Of a stretch of 64,000 nt of DNA, positions 1 through 9,113 are shown in pieces (the first letter of the stretch is position 1; each line of letters opens with the position of its first letter). This DNA is from Pseudomonas sp. CBZ-4 (GTDB taxonomy: Bacteria > Pseudomonadota > Gammaproteobacteria > Pseudomonadales > Pseudomonadaceae). Below the pieces are notes generated by a model. That model was not told the origin of the DNA. It saw only the letters and a list, made by a program, of their open reading frames with translations, and made no database searches. The position numbers were made by a program, and so were the translations under genes. The stretch is taken from the NCBI RefSeq assembly GCF_000346755.1, contig NZ_ANNV01000072.1, positions 1 to 64,000 of the forward strand, written 5' to 3'.

Positions 1-3000
1 GGATCATAAAACCTGAACGTATTGAAATGCAGCCCCGTCTCCCGATCCAGATACTGCCCCTGAAACCGCAGGTTCTGCTCTTCGATGTAATACGGCTCGC
101 GCACCTCCTCCAGCGTGTTGCCCCACACCCGATAAGTCGCCCGCCAGACGTCATGCCCATCCGCTTCGGTGAGCTGTTCCGGCAAGCCGTTCAGGTCGTT
201 GTGGTAGTAGCGGATCTTCTGCAACGGCCCCGTACCGTCAACCCGGGCCAAGGGCTCGTGGCCTTCGTCCTGATAGATATACAGGCTGGTCTGGCTGTGC
301 CGGTGCTCCTGCAACAACCGCAGGCCATCCCACACGAACCGCGTTTCCCCTAGCGGATAGCCGTCGCTGCCATGCTCGGTTTTCCCGATGCGCCGGCCCA
401 ACGGGTCGTAGGTCATCCTGACCACGCTGCCGTTGTCATTGCGTACTTCGATCAGTCGGCTTTCAGCATCATAGGCAAAGCGTTGCACGCCCCGCGCGGC
501 ACTGCGTTTTTCAATCGTGCGGCCAAACGCATCGTAGCGATAACGCTTGTCCTGATAGGTCAGCAGTTTGTTATGCACCACCAACCCGGCGCCCGTTTGC
601 GGGCCGTCGAGCAGGTTGGCGGCGGCGTCGTAGGCGAAGGTTTCGCGCTGGCCGTGCAGGCTGTCCTGGCTGGCGATGATGCGGCCGGTGGCGTCGTAAT
701 GCAGCAGTTGGCGATGTTGCGCGGAGGGTTGTTGGTCGAACTTGCCGATCAGGTTGTCGGCAGGGTCATATTCGAATTGTTTTTGCGCCGCAGCGGGCAG
801 CAAGGACGGCTGGCTGGCGTGGCGGCGTTGGCGTGAGCGCAGGCGGCCGCTGCGGTCGTATTCGCTGCGGGTATTGAGCTGGCCTTGGGTGCGCAGCACT
901 TCGCGGTGCAGGCGATCGCGTTCAAAGTCGCTGATGACCTGGCCGTCGAGGTTGATCTGGTGCAGGTGGCCACTGCCGTAGTGCAGGCGATTGAGCCAGC
1001 GACCGTCGGGCAGTCGGCTCTGGATCAGGTTGCCCAGCTCGTCGTAGTGGTGGTTCAGGTCGCCCGCTGCGCTTTGTTCGCACAGCAGTTGGCCGAGGGC
1101 ATCGTAGGCAAAGCCCAGGGCTTGGGTGTTGCCGTTCAAGTCGGTGAAGGTTACGGCGGTGAGTTGATCCACCGCATCGTAGGCGTAGTCGGTGCGGCCA
1201 TCGTCGGTGGCCTTGGCGATCAGGCGGCCAACCGCATCGCGTTCCAGCTGATGGACGATGGGGGCGGGCGGGGTTTCGGGGACTACCGCCAGACCGTTGC
1301 CGTGAGGGGCCGGAACAGCAGTCACTGCGATCACATTATTCAGTGGGTCGTAACCGTAACGCTTGGCGCTGCCGTCGAGATCTTGCTGTTCTGTCAGCCT
1401 GTCCCCGGCATCCCAGGCAAACCGGTAGCGCTCGCCGTTCTCGTTGATCAGCGCTTGCAGCCGCCCATAGCTGTCATAACCGAACTGCACCTGTCGGCCG
1501 TGGGCATCAGTACGCTGGCGGACCTGGCCGCGACGGTTGTGCTGATAGAGCGTGGTGTGTCCGGCCGGGTCGGTGTAACCCACCAGTTGCCCGCTGACGT
1601 CACGCTGGTATTGCTCGGTGCGCCCGTCCGGCAGTTGGCTGCCGAGCAGGCGGCCCTGGGCGTCATAGTTGAACAAGGTGCGCTCGCCGAGGGCGTCCGT
1701 GATCACCTGCAAGTTGCCGCGCGCGTCGTAGCCAAAGCGGGTTGGATAGCCCGAGCAATCAACGTGTTCCACCAGCTGCCCGAACGGGTTCCAGCGCAGC
1801 TTTTTGCTTTTGCCGGTGGCGTCGATGATTTCCACCGGCTGGCCGTGGTCGTCATAGCGGTAGCGGGTGACATGGCCCAGCGGATCGGTTTCGGCGATGC
1901 AGTTGCCACGCGGGTCGTAGCGATACTGCCAACTGTTGTCGGCCGCGTCGGTTTCCACCTGCGGCAAGGCCCAATGCTCCAGCCACAACGTCGAATCGCT
2001 GCGCCCCAACGGGTCACGCTCGCCGATCAGATTACCGGCCTCGTCATAGCTGTATTCATAACGCCCACCCTGCGGATCGGTGGCGCTGAGCAATTGGCGT
2101 TCGTCGTTCCACTCGAACAGCCAGGTCTGGCCGAGGTTGTCGCTGTACTGGATGATCTGGTGCTGCGTGTTCCACAAGCGGGTGCTGACGCGTTGCAAGC
2201 CATCGGTGATGCGCGTGAGGCCGGCCTGCAAGTCATAGTCGAACTGGTAAGCGTCGCCTTCATCGGTCCAATGCCGGACCACGCGCCATTCCAGGTTTTC
2301 CACCAACGCCCATTCGTAAAAACACCGTAACCCGGTCGGCAGTTGATGCTCGACCATCCGGCGGCCGTTGTCGTAGGCGAAGCGGCGTTGCACCTGATCA
2401 GTCGCGTCGCGTACTTCAGCCAGGCTCCCGGCCATGTCATAGCCGTAGCTGACCAGCACTTCACGACGCTGATCGGGATACACACGCTCGATGCGCGCCA
2501 ATTGGCCCTGCTCACGGACCAACTCAACCTGCACCAGATCGAACGTATCGCGCAGCCGTACCTGATGCCCGGCTTCGTCGTAGTCGAGGTAGATACGGTT
2601 GTCATTGCGGTCGCCGAGCTGGCTCAGGCGCAACCGCGCCGGGTTGGCCGTAGGCTCGAACAACCTGAACAGGCCATCGTCGCTTTCGATCAGCAACTGC
2701 CCATTGAGGTGGCGGCGCACCGCGAGCCCTTCACCGGCGCTGAATACCGCGCCGCCCAAAGCAATCGAACCCATGTCGATTGCTCGGCCCTGCTCGTCGG
2801 TGTAGATCAGCGTTTCACCACCCTCAGGATGGGGGCGAATGTCGACGCACACTTCATAAGCCACGCTCCAGCCTTTGCCGAACAGGCTGCCCGGGCGCTC
2901 ATCGCGGCTGTTGTAGAACCGCTGCCAGGCAATCGGCAGGATGCCGGGCAGCACAAAATCCAGCTCTTCGACGTGCCCCAACACTTTTGCGCCGGTGGCC

Positions 3001-3896
3001 GCATGGACCGGGTTCGACGAGCCCATCGCCGCGTTCGCCAAGGCCCCCATCGCACTGCTGACGGCCATCGACGTCGCGCCGCTGATCAGCATGCACGGCA
3101 GCTTGCTGAAGAACTTGCCCTTGCCGCCCTTGAGCATCAACAGCGCCGTCACCGCCAGCCCGACGCCCGGCGTCTTGCCGCTGCGAATCTCACGCACCAC
3201 CACCGAGCCGCCGCCAATGGTCACGTTGGACGAGATCAGCCCCGAACCCACCACCGTCGCATCGCACGTACTGCGATCACCGCTGCGCACCGCCGGCTGG
3301 CCGTTGACCGTGACCTTGTCCGAACCCTCGGCCATGAACTGCGGCGGCATCGGCGGGTGCTTCATGCACACCACCAGGTCCAGCGGCTTGGGCACCGCGC
3401 CTGGCGCCGGCGTGGCGACGGGGGGGCGCCACATCTGCGAGAAGAAACTCTCGGCCATGTCCAGGTAGCCCGGCTCTGGTGCCGGCTCTTCCAGCTCGGT
3501 GCCGGCCGGCGCGACGTGGGAGCTGATCGCCCCGGCAGCGCGGGCGGCGGGGATGTTATTGGTCAGGGTGTTGGTGGAACCGGTGAGAATGTTCGCCTGC
3601 ACCGTGGGCGGAAACAGGGCGTTGCTAAAGCTCTCGCATAAATTCGACAGGCCTTTGTCCGCCCCCGTCTTGCTCATGGCCAGCCCGACAATCGTGCCCA
3701 CCACCGCGCCCAGCAGGAAGCAGCCAAGCCCGCCCGTGGCCACGGTGATACCGGTGGCGGCCACCACCGCAGCGGTTGCCACGGCGGTGATCGCAATATT
3801 GGCCGCCACCTCCAGCACACCGCCGAGGATGTCGGCCATCATCGACGTGTGGGCGAGCGCGTCGCCCATGCGGGCCGCCCAAAGTGCGTCAGACAT
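1..3896 (-). CDS. prePAAR/PAAR-domain Rhs effector, 3' end beyond the window
   Basis: This is a T6SS cargo effector whose PAAR domain should cap the VgrG spike and whose Rhs shell should carry a C-terminal toxin. About 1298 codons are visible and the frame stays open through the left edge. The order is: a prePAAR-like motif at residues 7-18 (AAR..D...HTS); a hydrophobic Gly/Ala-rich segment at about 22-80; a PAAR-type domain at about 165-240; then many YD/RHS repeats (for example GYDSYGRL, YRYDDHG) from about residue 400 onward. The last visible residues (FNTFRFYD) match the end of the Rhs repeat region, just before the usual core-closing motif and variable toxin. The toxin is therefore not visible and its activity cannot be stated. 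The ATG at 3896 is chosen because it keeps the full prePAAR motif; an in-frame ATG at 3869 would cut it. The start lies 12 bp after the Eag chaperone stop, so the two are probably cotranscribed. Confidence 0.93.
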   Translation of the reverse strand, partial: MSDALWAARMGDALAHTSMMADILGGVLEVAANIAITAVATAAVVAATGITVATGGLGCFLLGAVVGTIVGLAMSKTGADKGLSNLCESFSNALFPPTVQANILTGSTNTLTNNIPAARAAGAISSHVAPAGTELEEPAPEPGYLDMAESFFSQMWRPPVATPAPGAVPKPLDLVVCMKHPPMPPQFMAEGSDKVTVNGQPAVRSGDRSTCDATVVGSGLISSNVTIGGGSVVVREIRSGKTPGVGLAVTALLMLKGGKGKFFSKLPCMLISGATSMAVSSAMGALANAAMGSSNPVHAATGAKVLGHVEELDFVLPGILPIAWQRFYNSRDERPGSLFGKGWSVAYEVCVDIRPHPEGGETLIYTDEQGRAIDMGSIALGGAVFSAGEGLAVRRHLNGQLLIESDDGLFRLFEPTANPARLRLSQLGDRNDNRIYLDYDEAGHQVRLRDTFDLVQVELVREQGQLARIERVYPDQRREVLVSYGYDMAGSLAEVRDATDQVQRRFAYDNGRRMVEHQLPTGLRCFYEWALVENLEWRVVRHWTDEGDAYQFDYDLQAGLTRITDGLQRVSTRLWNTQHQIIQYSDNLGQTWLFEWNDERQLLSATDPQGGRYEYSYDEAGNLIGERDPLGRSDSTLWLEHWALPQVETDAADNSWQYRYDPRGNCIAETDPLGHVTRYRYDDHGQPVEIIDATGKSKKLRWNPFGQLVEHVDCSGYPTRFGYDARGNLQVITDALGERTLFNYDAQGRLLGSQLPDGRTEQYQRDVSGQLVGYTDPAGHTTLYQHNRRGQVRQRTDAHGRQVQFGYDSYGRLQALINENGERYRFAWDAGDRLTEQQDLDGSAKRYGYDPLNNVIAVTAVPAPHGNGLAVVPETPPAPIVHQLERDAVGRLIAKATDDGRTDYAYDAVDQLTAVTFTDLNGNTQALGFAYDALGQLLCEQSAAGDLNHHYDELGNLIQSRLPDGRWLNRLHYGSGHLHQINLDGQVISDFERDRLHREVLRTQGQLNTRSEYDRSGRLRSRQRRHASQPSLLPAAAQKQFEYDPADNLIGKFDQQPSAQHRQLLHYDATGRIIASQDSLHGQRETFAYDAAANLLDGPQTGAGLVVHNKLLTYQDKRYRYDAFGRTIEKRSAARGVQRFAYDAESRLIEVRNDNGSVVRMTYDPLGRRIGKTEHGSDGYPLGETRFVWDGLRLLQEHRHSQTSLYIYQDEGHEPLARVDGTGPLQKIRYYHNDLNGLPEQLTEADGHDVWRATYRVWGNTLEEVREPYYIEEQNLRFQGQYLDRETGLHFNTFRFYD

Positions 3897-3908
3897 GCAG
3901 GCGGCTCA

Positions 3909-4340
3909 TCAAAGGGCGTCGAACGACAGCGAGTTCTTGATCAACGCCCAGTGCGCTGCCTCGGCATCGCCGAGCTTTTCGGCCTTCACATAACTCAACG
4001 CGAGCATCTTACGCGTGCCCGGCAACACCAGCGCCAATTGGTACTGGAACACCTTGTCATTGCCCTTGTTGAACTGGCTGCGCAGCTCGATGCCTTCGAT
4101 TTCTTGAGCCGCGCCCAAACGCACCACAGTGCTCGGCTGGCAGCGCAAATCCTGCACCTGTTGCTCCAGGCGCTTGAGCTGGTCGGCGAAGTTGCTGTGC
4201 AGGGTTTCGCCCTCGGCCAAGAGGCTGCGACTGATGATCAGGGAAGTGCCCAGCTCAGGGAACTTGAGGATATTGATCGTCGCGTCCTGCAACTCGGCGG
4301 CCGGCAGTTGGAACTGGAATTCGTTGATTCGATACGTCAT
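3909..4340 (-). CDS. Eag-type (DUF1795) T6SS effector chaperone
   Basis: This 143-residue soluble protein has the DUF1795 look (start MTYRINEFQFQLPA, then a KFPELGTSLIISR segment). In the known family, Eag chaperones bind the N-terminal transmembrane segments of prePAAR effectors, shield them in the cytoplasm and help load the effector on VgrG. Here it sits between vgrG (15 bp upstream) and the prePAAR-Rhs gene (12 bp downstream), which is the expected order for a cognate chaperone. No signal peptide or membrane segment is seen. The family call rests on sequence look plus context; the pairing with this Rhs protein is inferred. Confidence 0.85.
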   Translation of the reverse strand: MTYRINEFQFQLPAAELQDATINILKFPELGTSLIISRSLLAEGETLHSNFADQLKRLEQQVQDLRCQPSTVVRLGAAQEIEGIELRSQFNKGNDKVFQYQLALVLPGTRKMLALSYVKAEKLGDAEAAHWALIKNSLSFDAL

Positions 4341-4355
4341 CGCAAACAGGTCTCG

Positions 4356-6296
4356 TCAGGAGCTTTTAGGCGTTGGGAACGCGGCGTTGATATTGGCGTC
4401 GATGCTGGCTTTAACGCCCTGGCCATCGGGGGTTGCGCCCGCGCCGCCGCCGTTGTTCAGGTGCAGCACGCCACCCGTGTTGAACTCGGCATCGCCGCTG
4501 GCGTAGAAGCTGATCTGCACGCCCGTCAGGTTGATCTGCCCGCTGGCATTCAACTCCAGGATGCTTTCACCGCAGACCAGGCGCAGGTTTTCGCCCACTT
4601 CGATGACGTAGCTTTGGCTGATGCTGTCCGTCTTGCGCTGGCCCACTGAGAGGATGTCTTCCTGCTTGACGATGCGCAGGCGGTTGTTGCCGATGGTCAC
4701 TGTCTCGTTGTGGCCGATGCTCTTGTTGCGGTCATGCCCCACCGAATGGCTCTCATCCACCTCCACCACGATGTCCTGGTTACGCTCGGCATGGATGTAC
4801 AGCTGCTCCAGGCCCTTCTTGTCCTCCATGCGGATTTCATTGAAGTTGGCCGGCGTGCCGCCCTTGCTGGAGCGGCTTTTCATGCCGCTTTGCGTGGCGT
4901 TTTCCGGCAAGTCGTAAGGCACCGTCTGCTCGGCGTTGTACACCCGCCCGGTGATGATCGGCCTATCGGGATCACCTTCCAGAAAACTCACAATCACTTC
5001 CTGGCCGATCCGTGGAATCTGCATCGAGCCCCAGTTCTTGCCGGCCCAGGATTGCGACACGCGAATCCAGCACGAGCTGTTTTCGTTGGATTGGTCGTGA
5101 CGGTCCCAGTAGAAATGCACCTTCACGCGGCCGTACTGGTCGGTCCAGATTTCCTCGCCCTTGGGCCCCACCACCAGCGCGGTCTGCGGGCCTTTGACGA
5201 TGGGCCGGTGGGTGCTGGCCAGCGGGCGGAAACTTTGCTGGGCATCGATGCAGTTCAGGCTGCTGCTGAACTGCGCCGCGCCCGAGCCGCTGCCGCTTTC
5301 CAGGCTCTCCTGGACGATGTGGTAGCGGATGCCGACGATCAGGTATTCGCGGTTCTGGTCCTGGCGACTGAAGCCGGTGAGGCTGAACAAATGCCCCGAA
5401 CCCAGGCCCCGCGCATTGCCGCTGAACTCGATCTGTTCGTGCAGGGTTTGCAGGGCCTCGATGCGGGTGCGCGCGTAGTGTTCGCCGTCCTGGCTTTGCA
5501 CGTAGGTGCCGGGGTAGTCGTACAGCGGATAGTCGCCGGCGGTGTGCGGGCGCGGCATCGCCGAGCGCACGTCGATGCTCGCGCTGGGGCGCTGGAAGTC
5601 GTAGTCGTTGAGCTCCAGCGAGCCCGGCTGCACTTGCTGCGCCAGGTGCCAGTTGTGCATATGGTCGCGTTCGCGCTGCTGCTCGTCCTTGGGGTAATAC
5701 GGGATCGACGCGTAGCCCGGCACCGTGGTGTGGGCGCCATAGGCGTCGGCCAGCACCAGCACATGGCGGTCCTGTTCATGGCGGAAGAAGTAGTAGATGC
5801 CTTCCTGTTCCATCAGGCGGCTGACGAAATCGAAGCTGGTCTCGCGGTACTGCACGCAGTATTCCCACTCGCGATACGGGCGGCTCAGGGCGTCTTCGAA
5901 GTCGGAGAAACCCAAGTCGCGAAACACCTGCTTGATGATCTGCGGGATGCTCAGGTTCTGGAAAATCCGACAGTCCGAGGTGCGACTCAACAGCCAGAAC
6001 CACGGGCGCAGCACCACCTGGTAACTGGCGAACTGGCCCTGGTCGATATCCTGGCTACAGCGCGCGACGATGCCGTGGAAATGCCGCTCACCGCCGTCCG
6101 CCAGCTGCAGGCCGACGCTCATGGGTTTGCCGAGCAACTGGTTGGGGTCGATGTTGGCGTCCAGGGACGTCAGTTGCAGTTCATAGGTGAACAGCCGGCC
6201 CAGTTCCTCACCGCCGCCCATGGCATTGAGCAGCAGCACATCCGGCCCGAGGGGGCTGGTGATCTTGGCCAGGCGTGAGGCTTGGTTGAATAGCAT
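4356..6296 (-). CDS. vgrG: T6SS spike protein VgrG (TssI)
   Basis: This 646-residue protein forms the trimeric needle tip that is pushed out on the Hcp tube. The N-terminal half is gp27-like (about 1-370, including LQLTSLDANIDPNQLLGKP). It is followed by the OB-fold gp5-like region (IWTDQYGRVKVHFYWDR, then SWAGKNWGSMQIPRIGQEV), and then a repetitive beta-helix with polar short repeats (VGHDRNKSIGHNETVTIG). It ends soon after the beta-helix in a short Gly-rich tail, so it carries no large toxin extension. The effector load is therefore probably the adjacent PAAR-Rhs protein. A REP pair separates it from clpV upstream, so it may have its own promoter. Confidence 0.96.
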   Translation of the reverse strand: MLFNQASRLAKITSPLGPDVLLLNAMGGGEELGRLFTYELQLTSLDANIDPNQLLGKPMSVGLQLADGGERHFHGIVARCSQDIDQGQFASYQVVLRPWFWLLSRTSDCRIFQNLSIPQIIKQVFRDLGFSDFEDALSRPYREWEYCVQYRETSFDFVSRLMEQEGIYYFFRHEQDRHVLVLADAYGAHTTVPGYASIPYYPKDEQQRERDHMHNWHLAQQVQPGSLELNDYDFQRPSASIDVRSAMPRPHTAGDYPLYDYPGTYVQSQDGEHYARTRIEALQTLHEQIEFSGNARGLGSGHLFSLTGFSRQDQNREYLIVGIRYHIVQESLESGSGSGAAQFSSSLNCIDAQQSFRPLASTHRPIVKGPQTALVVGPKGEEIWTDQYGRVKVHFYWDRHDQSNENSSCWIRVSQSWAGKNWGSMQIPRIGQEVIVSFLEGDPDRPIITGRVYNAEQTVPYDLPENATQSGMKSRSSKGGTPANFNEIRMEDKKGLEQLYIHAERNQDIVVEVDESHSVGHDRNKSIGHNETVTIGNNRLRIVKQEDILSVGQRKTDSISQSYVIEVGENLRLVCGESILELNASGQINLTGVQISFYASGDAEFNTGGVLHLNNGGGAGATPDGQGVKASIDANINAAFPTPKSS

Positions 6297-6340
6297 CGGT
6301 TGTCCTGTAATACCTTTTTCACTGACGGAACTGGATCAAA

Positions 6341-6428
6341 TGTGGGAGCTGGCTTGCCTGCGATAGCGGTCTGTCAGTGAAAAATCTGGGACTGCCCCAC
6401 CGCTATCGCAGGCAAGCCAGCTCCCACA
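6341..6428. repeat. REPIN (inverted REP pair) between vgrG and clpV
   Basis: Two REP units in head-to-head inverted orientation are seen. The left starts TGTGGGAGCTGGCTTGCC and the right ends with its reverse complement, with about 40 bp between them containing GATAGCGG and CCGCTATC. The whole can fold into one long hairpin. This is the common fluorescent-Pseudomonas REPIN form. Confidence 0.93.
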
Positions 6429-6449
6429 ATGACCGCATTCCACCAATAG

Positions 6450-9113
6450 TTATTCTGCGTCGCTGAAGGCGTAGTGCAATTCTTTATCCCGACTGCTGAT
6501 CCGCACCCCCGCCAACGCCTTGCCCTCCAGCATGCGCGTGAGGAATTCACGGCTCATGTCCGGCAGCAAACTGTTGGTCAGGATCGTATCGATCATGCGC
6601 CCGCCGCTCTCAGTCTCGGTGCAGCGCGAGACGATCAGGTCGACCACCGCGTCGTCATAGTCGAAGGCCACCTTGTGCGTACTCTCCACGCGCTTCTTGA
6701 TGCGGTTCAGCTGCAGGCGGGTGATCGCCTTGAGCATCTCGTCGCTCAGCGGGTAGTACGGAATCGTCACCAGGCGGCCGAGCAGTGCCGGCGGGAAAAT
6801 CTCCAGCAACGGCTGACGCAATGCCTTGGCGATCTCTTCCGGCTCCGGCACATTCGCCGGGTCCTTGCACACGCGGGAAATCAGCTCGGTGCCGGCGTTG
6901 GTGGTCAGCAGGATCAGGGTGTTCTTGAAGTCGATCACCCGGCCTTCGCCGTCTTCCATCACGCCCTTGTCGAACACCTGGAAGAAGATCTCGTGCACGT
7001 CCGGGTGGGCTTTTTCCACCTCGTCCAGCAGCACCACGCTGTAGGGTTTGCGCCGTACGGCTTCGGTCAGCACGCCGCCTTCGCCGTAGCCGATGTAACC
7101 CGGTGGTGCGCCCTTGAGCGTGGAGACCGTGTGCGCTTCCTGGAACTCGCTCATGTTGATGGTGATCACGTTCTGCTCGCCGCCGTACATGGCTTCGGCC
7201 AGGGCCAGGGCGGTTTCGGTCTTGCCCACGCCCGACGTGCCGGCGAGCATGAACACGCCAATCGGCTTGCTCGGGTTGTCGAGGCCGGCGCGGGAGGTCT
7301 GGATGCGCTTGGCGATCATCTGCAAGGCATGGTCCTGGCCGATGATGCGTTTTTTCAGGTGCTGGTCGAGGTTGAGCACCGTCTCCAGTTCGTTGCGCGC
7401 CATGCGGCCCACCGGGATGCCGGTCCAGTCGGCGACCACCGAGGCCACGGCCTGGTAATCCACGGTGGGCAGGATCAGCGGGGTTTCGCCTTGCAGGGCG
7501 CTGAGGCGTTGTTGCAGGTCCACCAACTGAGCGCGCAATGCGTCGTTGCCGCTATCAACCACGCCTGCGGTTTCGCGCAGGGTCGCGCGGGTGGCGAGCA
7601 GTTCATCCACCAGCGCTTTCTCTTCGGCCCAACGGCTTTCCAAAGTCGCTAGACGCTCACGTTCAGCACTCAACAGCGCTTCGCTGTTGGTTTGCCGCGC
7701 CCCAATCGCAATGCCGATGGCATGTTCGCGGGCGATGATTTGCAGCTCGGTTTCCAGCGCTTCGATGCGGCGACGGCTGTCGTCCACTTCCGCCGGCACC
7801 GCGTGCAGGCTGATGGCGACGCGGGCGCAGGCGGTGTCCAGCAGGCTCACGGATTTGTCGGGCAACTGGCGTGCGGGGATGTAGCGGTGGGACAGCTTGA
7901 CCGAGGCTTCCAGGGCTTCGTCGAGGATCTGCACCTGATGGTGTTTTTCCATGGTCGAGGCCACGCCGCGCATCATCAGCAGCGCCTTGTCTTCCGACGG
8001 TTCGGCCACCTGTACCACTTGGAAACGGCGGGGCAGCGCCGGGTCTTTCTCGATGTGTTTCTTGTACTCGGCCCAGGTGGTGGCGGCCACGGTGCGCAAG
8101 GTGCCGCGGGCCAAGGCGGGCTTGAGCAGGTTGGCCGCGTCGCCCGTGCCGGCAGCGCCACCGGCGCCGACCAACGTATGGGCTTCGTCGATAAACAGGA
8201 TGATCGGCTTGGGCGACGCCTGCACATCCTCGATGACCTGGCGCAGGCGCTGTTCGAACTCGCCTTTCATGCTTGCGCCGGCTTGCAGCAGGCCGACGTC
8301 CAGGCTGCGCAGTTCCACATCCTTGAGCGCTGGCGGCACGTCACCGGCGACGATGCGCAGGGCGAAGCCTTCGACCACGGCAGTCTTGCCCACGCCCGCT
8401 TCGCCGGTGAGGATCGGGTTGTTCTGGCGTCGACGCATAAGGATGTCCACCAGTTGGCGGATCTCTTCGTCGCGGCCGACAATCGGGTCGAGCTTGCCGC
8501 TGCGCGCCTGTTCGGTGAGGTCGACGGTGAAGCGCTTGAGGGCTTCCTGCTTGCCCATGGCACTCGGCGCCATGGCGCCGCTGGCTTCACCCGGAACGGC
8601 GCCGGCGTTAAAACCATCGCTGGCGCTCAGGGCGTTTTCCGGCGAGTCGCCGACGTATTCGTCAAAACGCTCGCTCAGCGCTTCGGCCTTGATCTTGTCG
8701 AACTCGGCCGACAAACCCAGCAGCGCATGGCGCAGGCTTGGCGTCTTCAAGATGCCCAGCACCAGGTAGCCGGTGCGCACCTGGCTTTCGCCAAACATCA
8801 GGCTGCCGTAGACCCAGCCGCGCTCTACGGCTTCTTCCACGTGGGACGACAGGTCGGTGATCGACGTCGAGCCGCGTGGCAGGCGGTCCAGCGCTTCGGT
8901 GAGGTCACGGGCCAGGCGCGCCGGTTCCACGTTGAACTGGCGGATGATGCGGTGCAGGTCCGAGTCCTGCAGTTGCAGCAACTGGTGAAACCAGTGCGCC
9001 AATTCCACATACGGGTTACCGCGCAATTTGCAGAACACCGTGGCGGCTTCGATGGCCTTGTAGGCCACGCTGTTGAGTTTGCCGAACAGCGCGGCGCGAC
9101 TGATTTCACCCAT
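6450..9113 (-). CDS. tssH: T6SS AAA+ sheath-disassembly ATPase ClpV (TssH)
   Basis: This 887-residue Clp/Hsp100 ATPase disassembles contracted TssB/TssC sheaths after firing so that subunits can be reused. Both ATPase modules are complete: Walker A GEAGVGKT (K243) with Walker B IILFIDEAH, and Walker A GTSGVGKT (K631) with Walker B VVLLDEVEKAH. An N-terminal Clp_N-like domain (about 1-160) and a middle coiled-coil segment (about 420-530, rich in Glu/Ala/Leu) are seen. Its first codons overlap the end of tssG by 8 bp, which implies translational coupling in the leftward operon. Confidence 0.97.
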   Translation of the reverse strand: MGEISRAALFGKLNSVAYKAIEAATVFCKLRGNPYVELAHWFHQLLQLQDSDLHRIIRQFNVEPARLARDLTEALDRLPRGSTSITDLSSHVEEAVERGWVYGSLMFGESQVRTGYLVLGILKTPSLRHALLGLSAEFDKIKAEALSERFDEYVGDSPENALSASDGFNAGAVPGEASGAMAPSAMGKQEALKRFTVDLTEQARSGKLDPIVGRDEEIRQLVDILMRRRQNNPILTGEAGVGKTAVVEGFALRIVAGDVPPALKDVELRSLDVGLLQAGASMKGEFEQRLRQVIEDVQASPKPIILFIDEAHTLVGAGGAAGTGDAANLLKPALARGTLRTVAATTWAEYKKHIEKDPALPRRFQVVQVAEPSEDKALLMMRGVASTMEKHHQVQILDEALEASVKLSHRYIPARQLPDKSVSLLDTACARVAISLHAVPAEVDDSRRRIEALETELQIIAREHAIGIAIGARQTNSEALLSAERERLATLESRWAEEKALVDELLATRATLRETAGVVDSGNDALRAQLVDLQQRLSALQGETPLILPTVDYQAVASVVADWTGIPVGRMARNELETVLNLDQHLKKRIIGQDHALQMIAKRIQTSRAGLDNPSKPIGVFMLAGTSGVGKTETALALAEAMYGGEQNVITINMSEFQEAHTVSTLKGAPPGYIGYGEGGVLTEAVRRKPYSVVLLDEVEKAHPDVHEIFFQVFDKGVMEDGEGRVIDFKNTLILLTTNAGTELISRVCKDPANVPEPEEIAKALRQPLLEIFPPALLGRLVTIPYYPLSDEMLKAITRLQLNRIKKRVESTHKVAFDYDDAVVDLIVSRCTETESGGRMIDTILTNSLLPDMSREFLTRMLEGKALAGVRISSRDKELHYAFSDAE

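Noticed and set aside
885..2330. Long open frame on the plus strand (481 codons) opposite the Rhs gene
   Set aside because: It has low-complexity Val/Ala/Gln-rich composition typical of antisense frames to GC-rich genes, and lies wholly over a clearly coding Rhs frame. No motif is seen.
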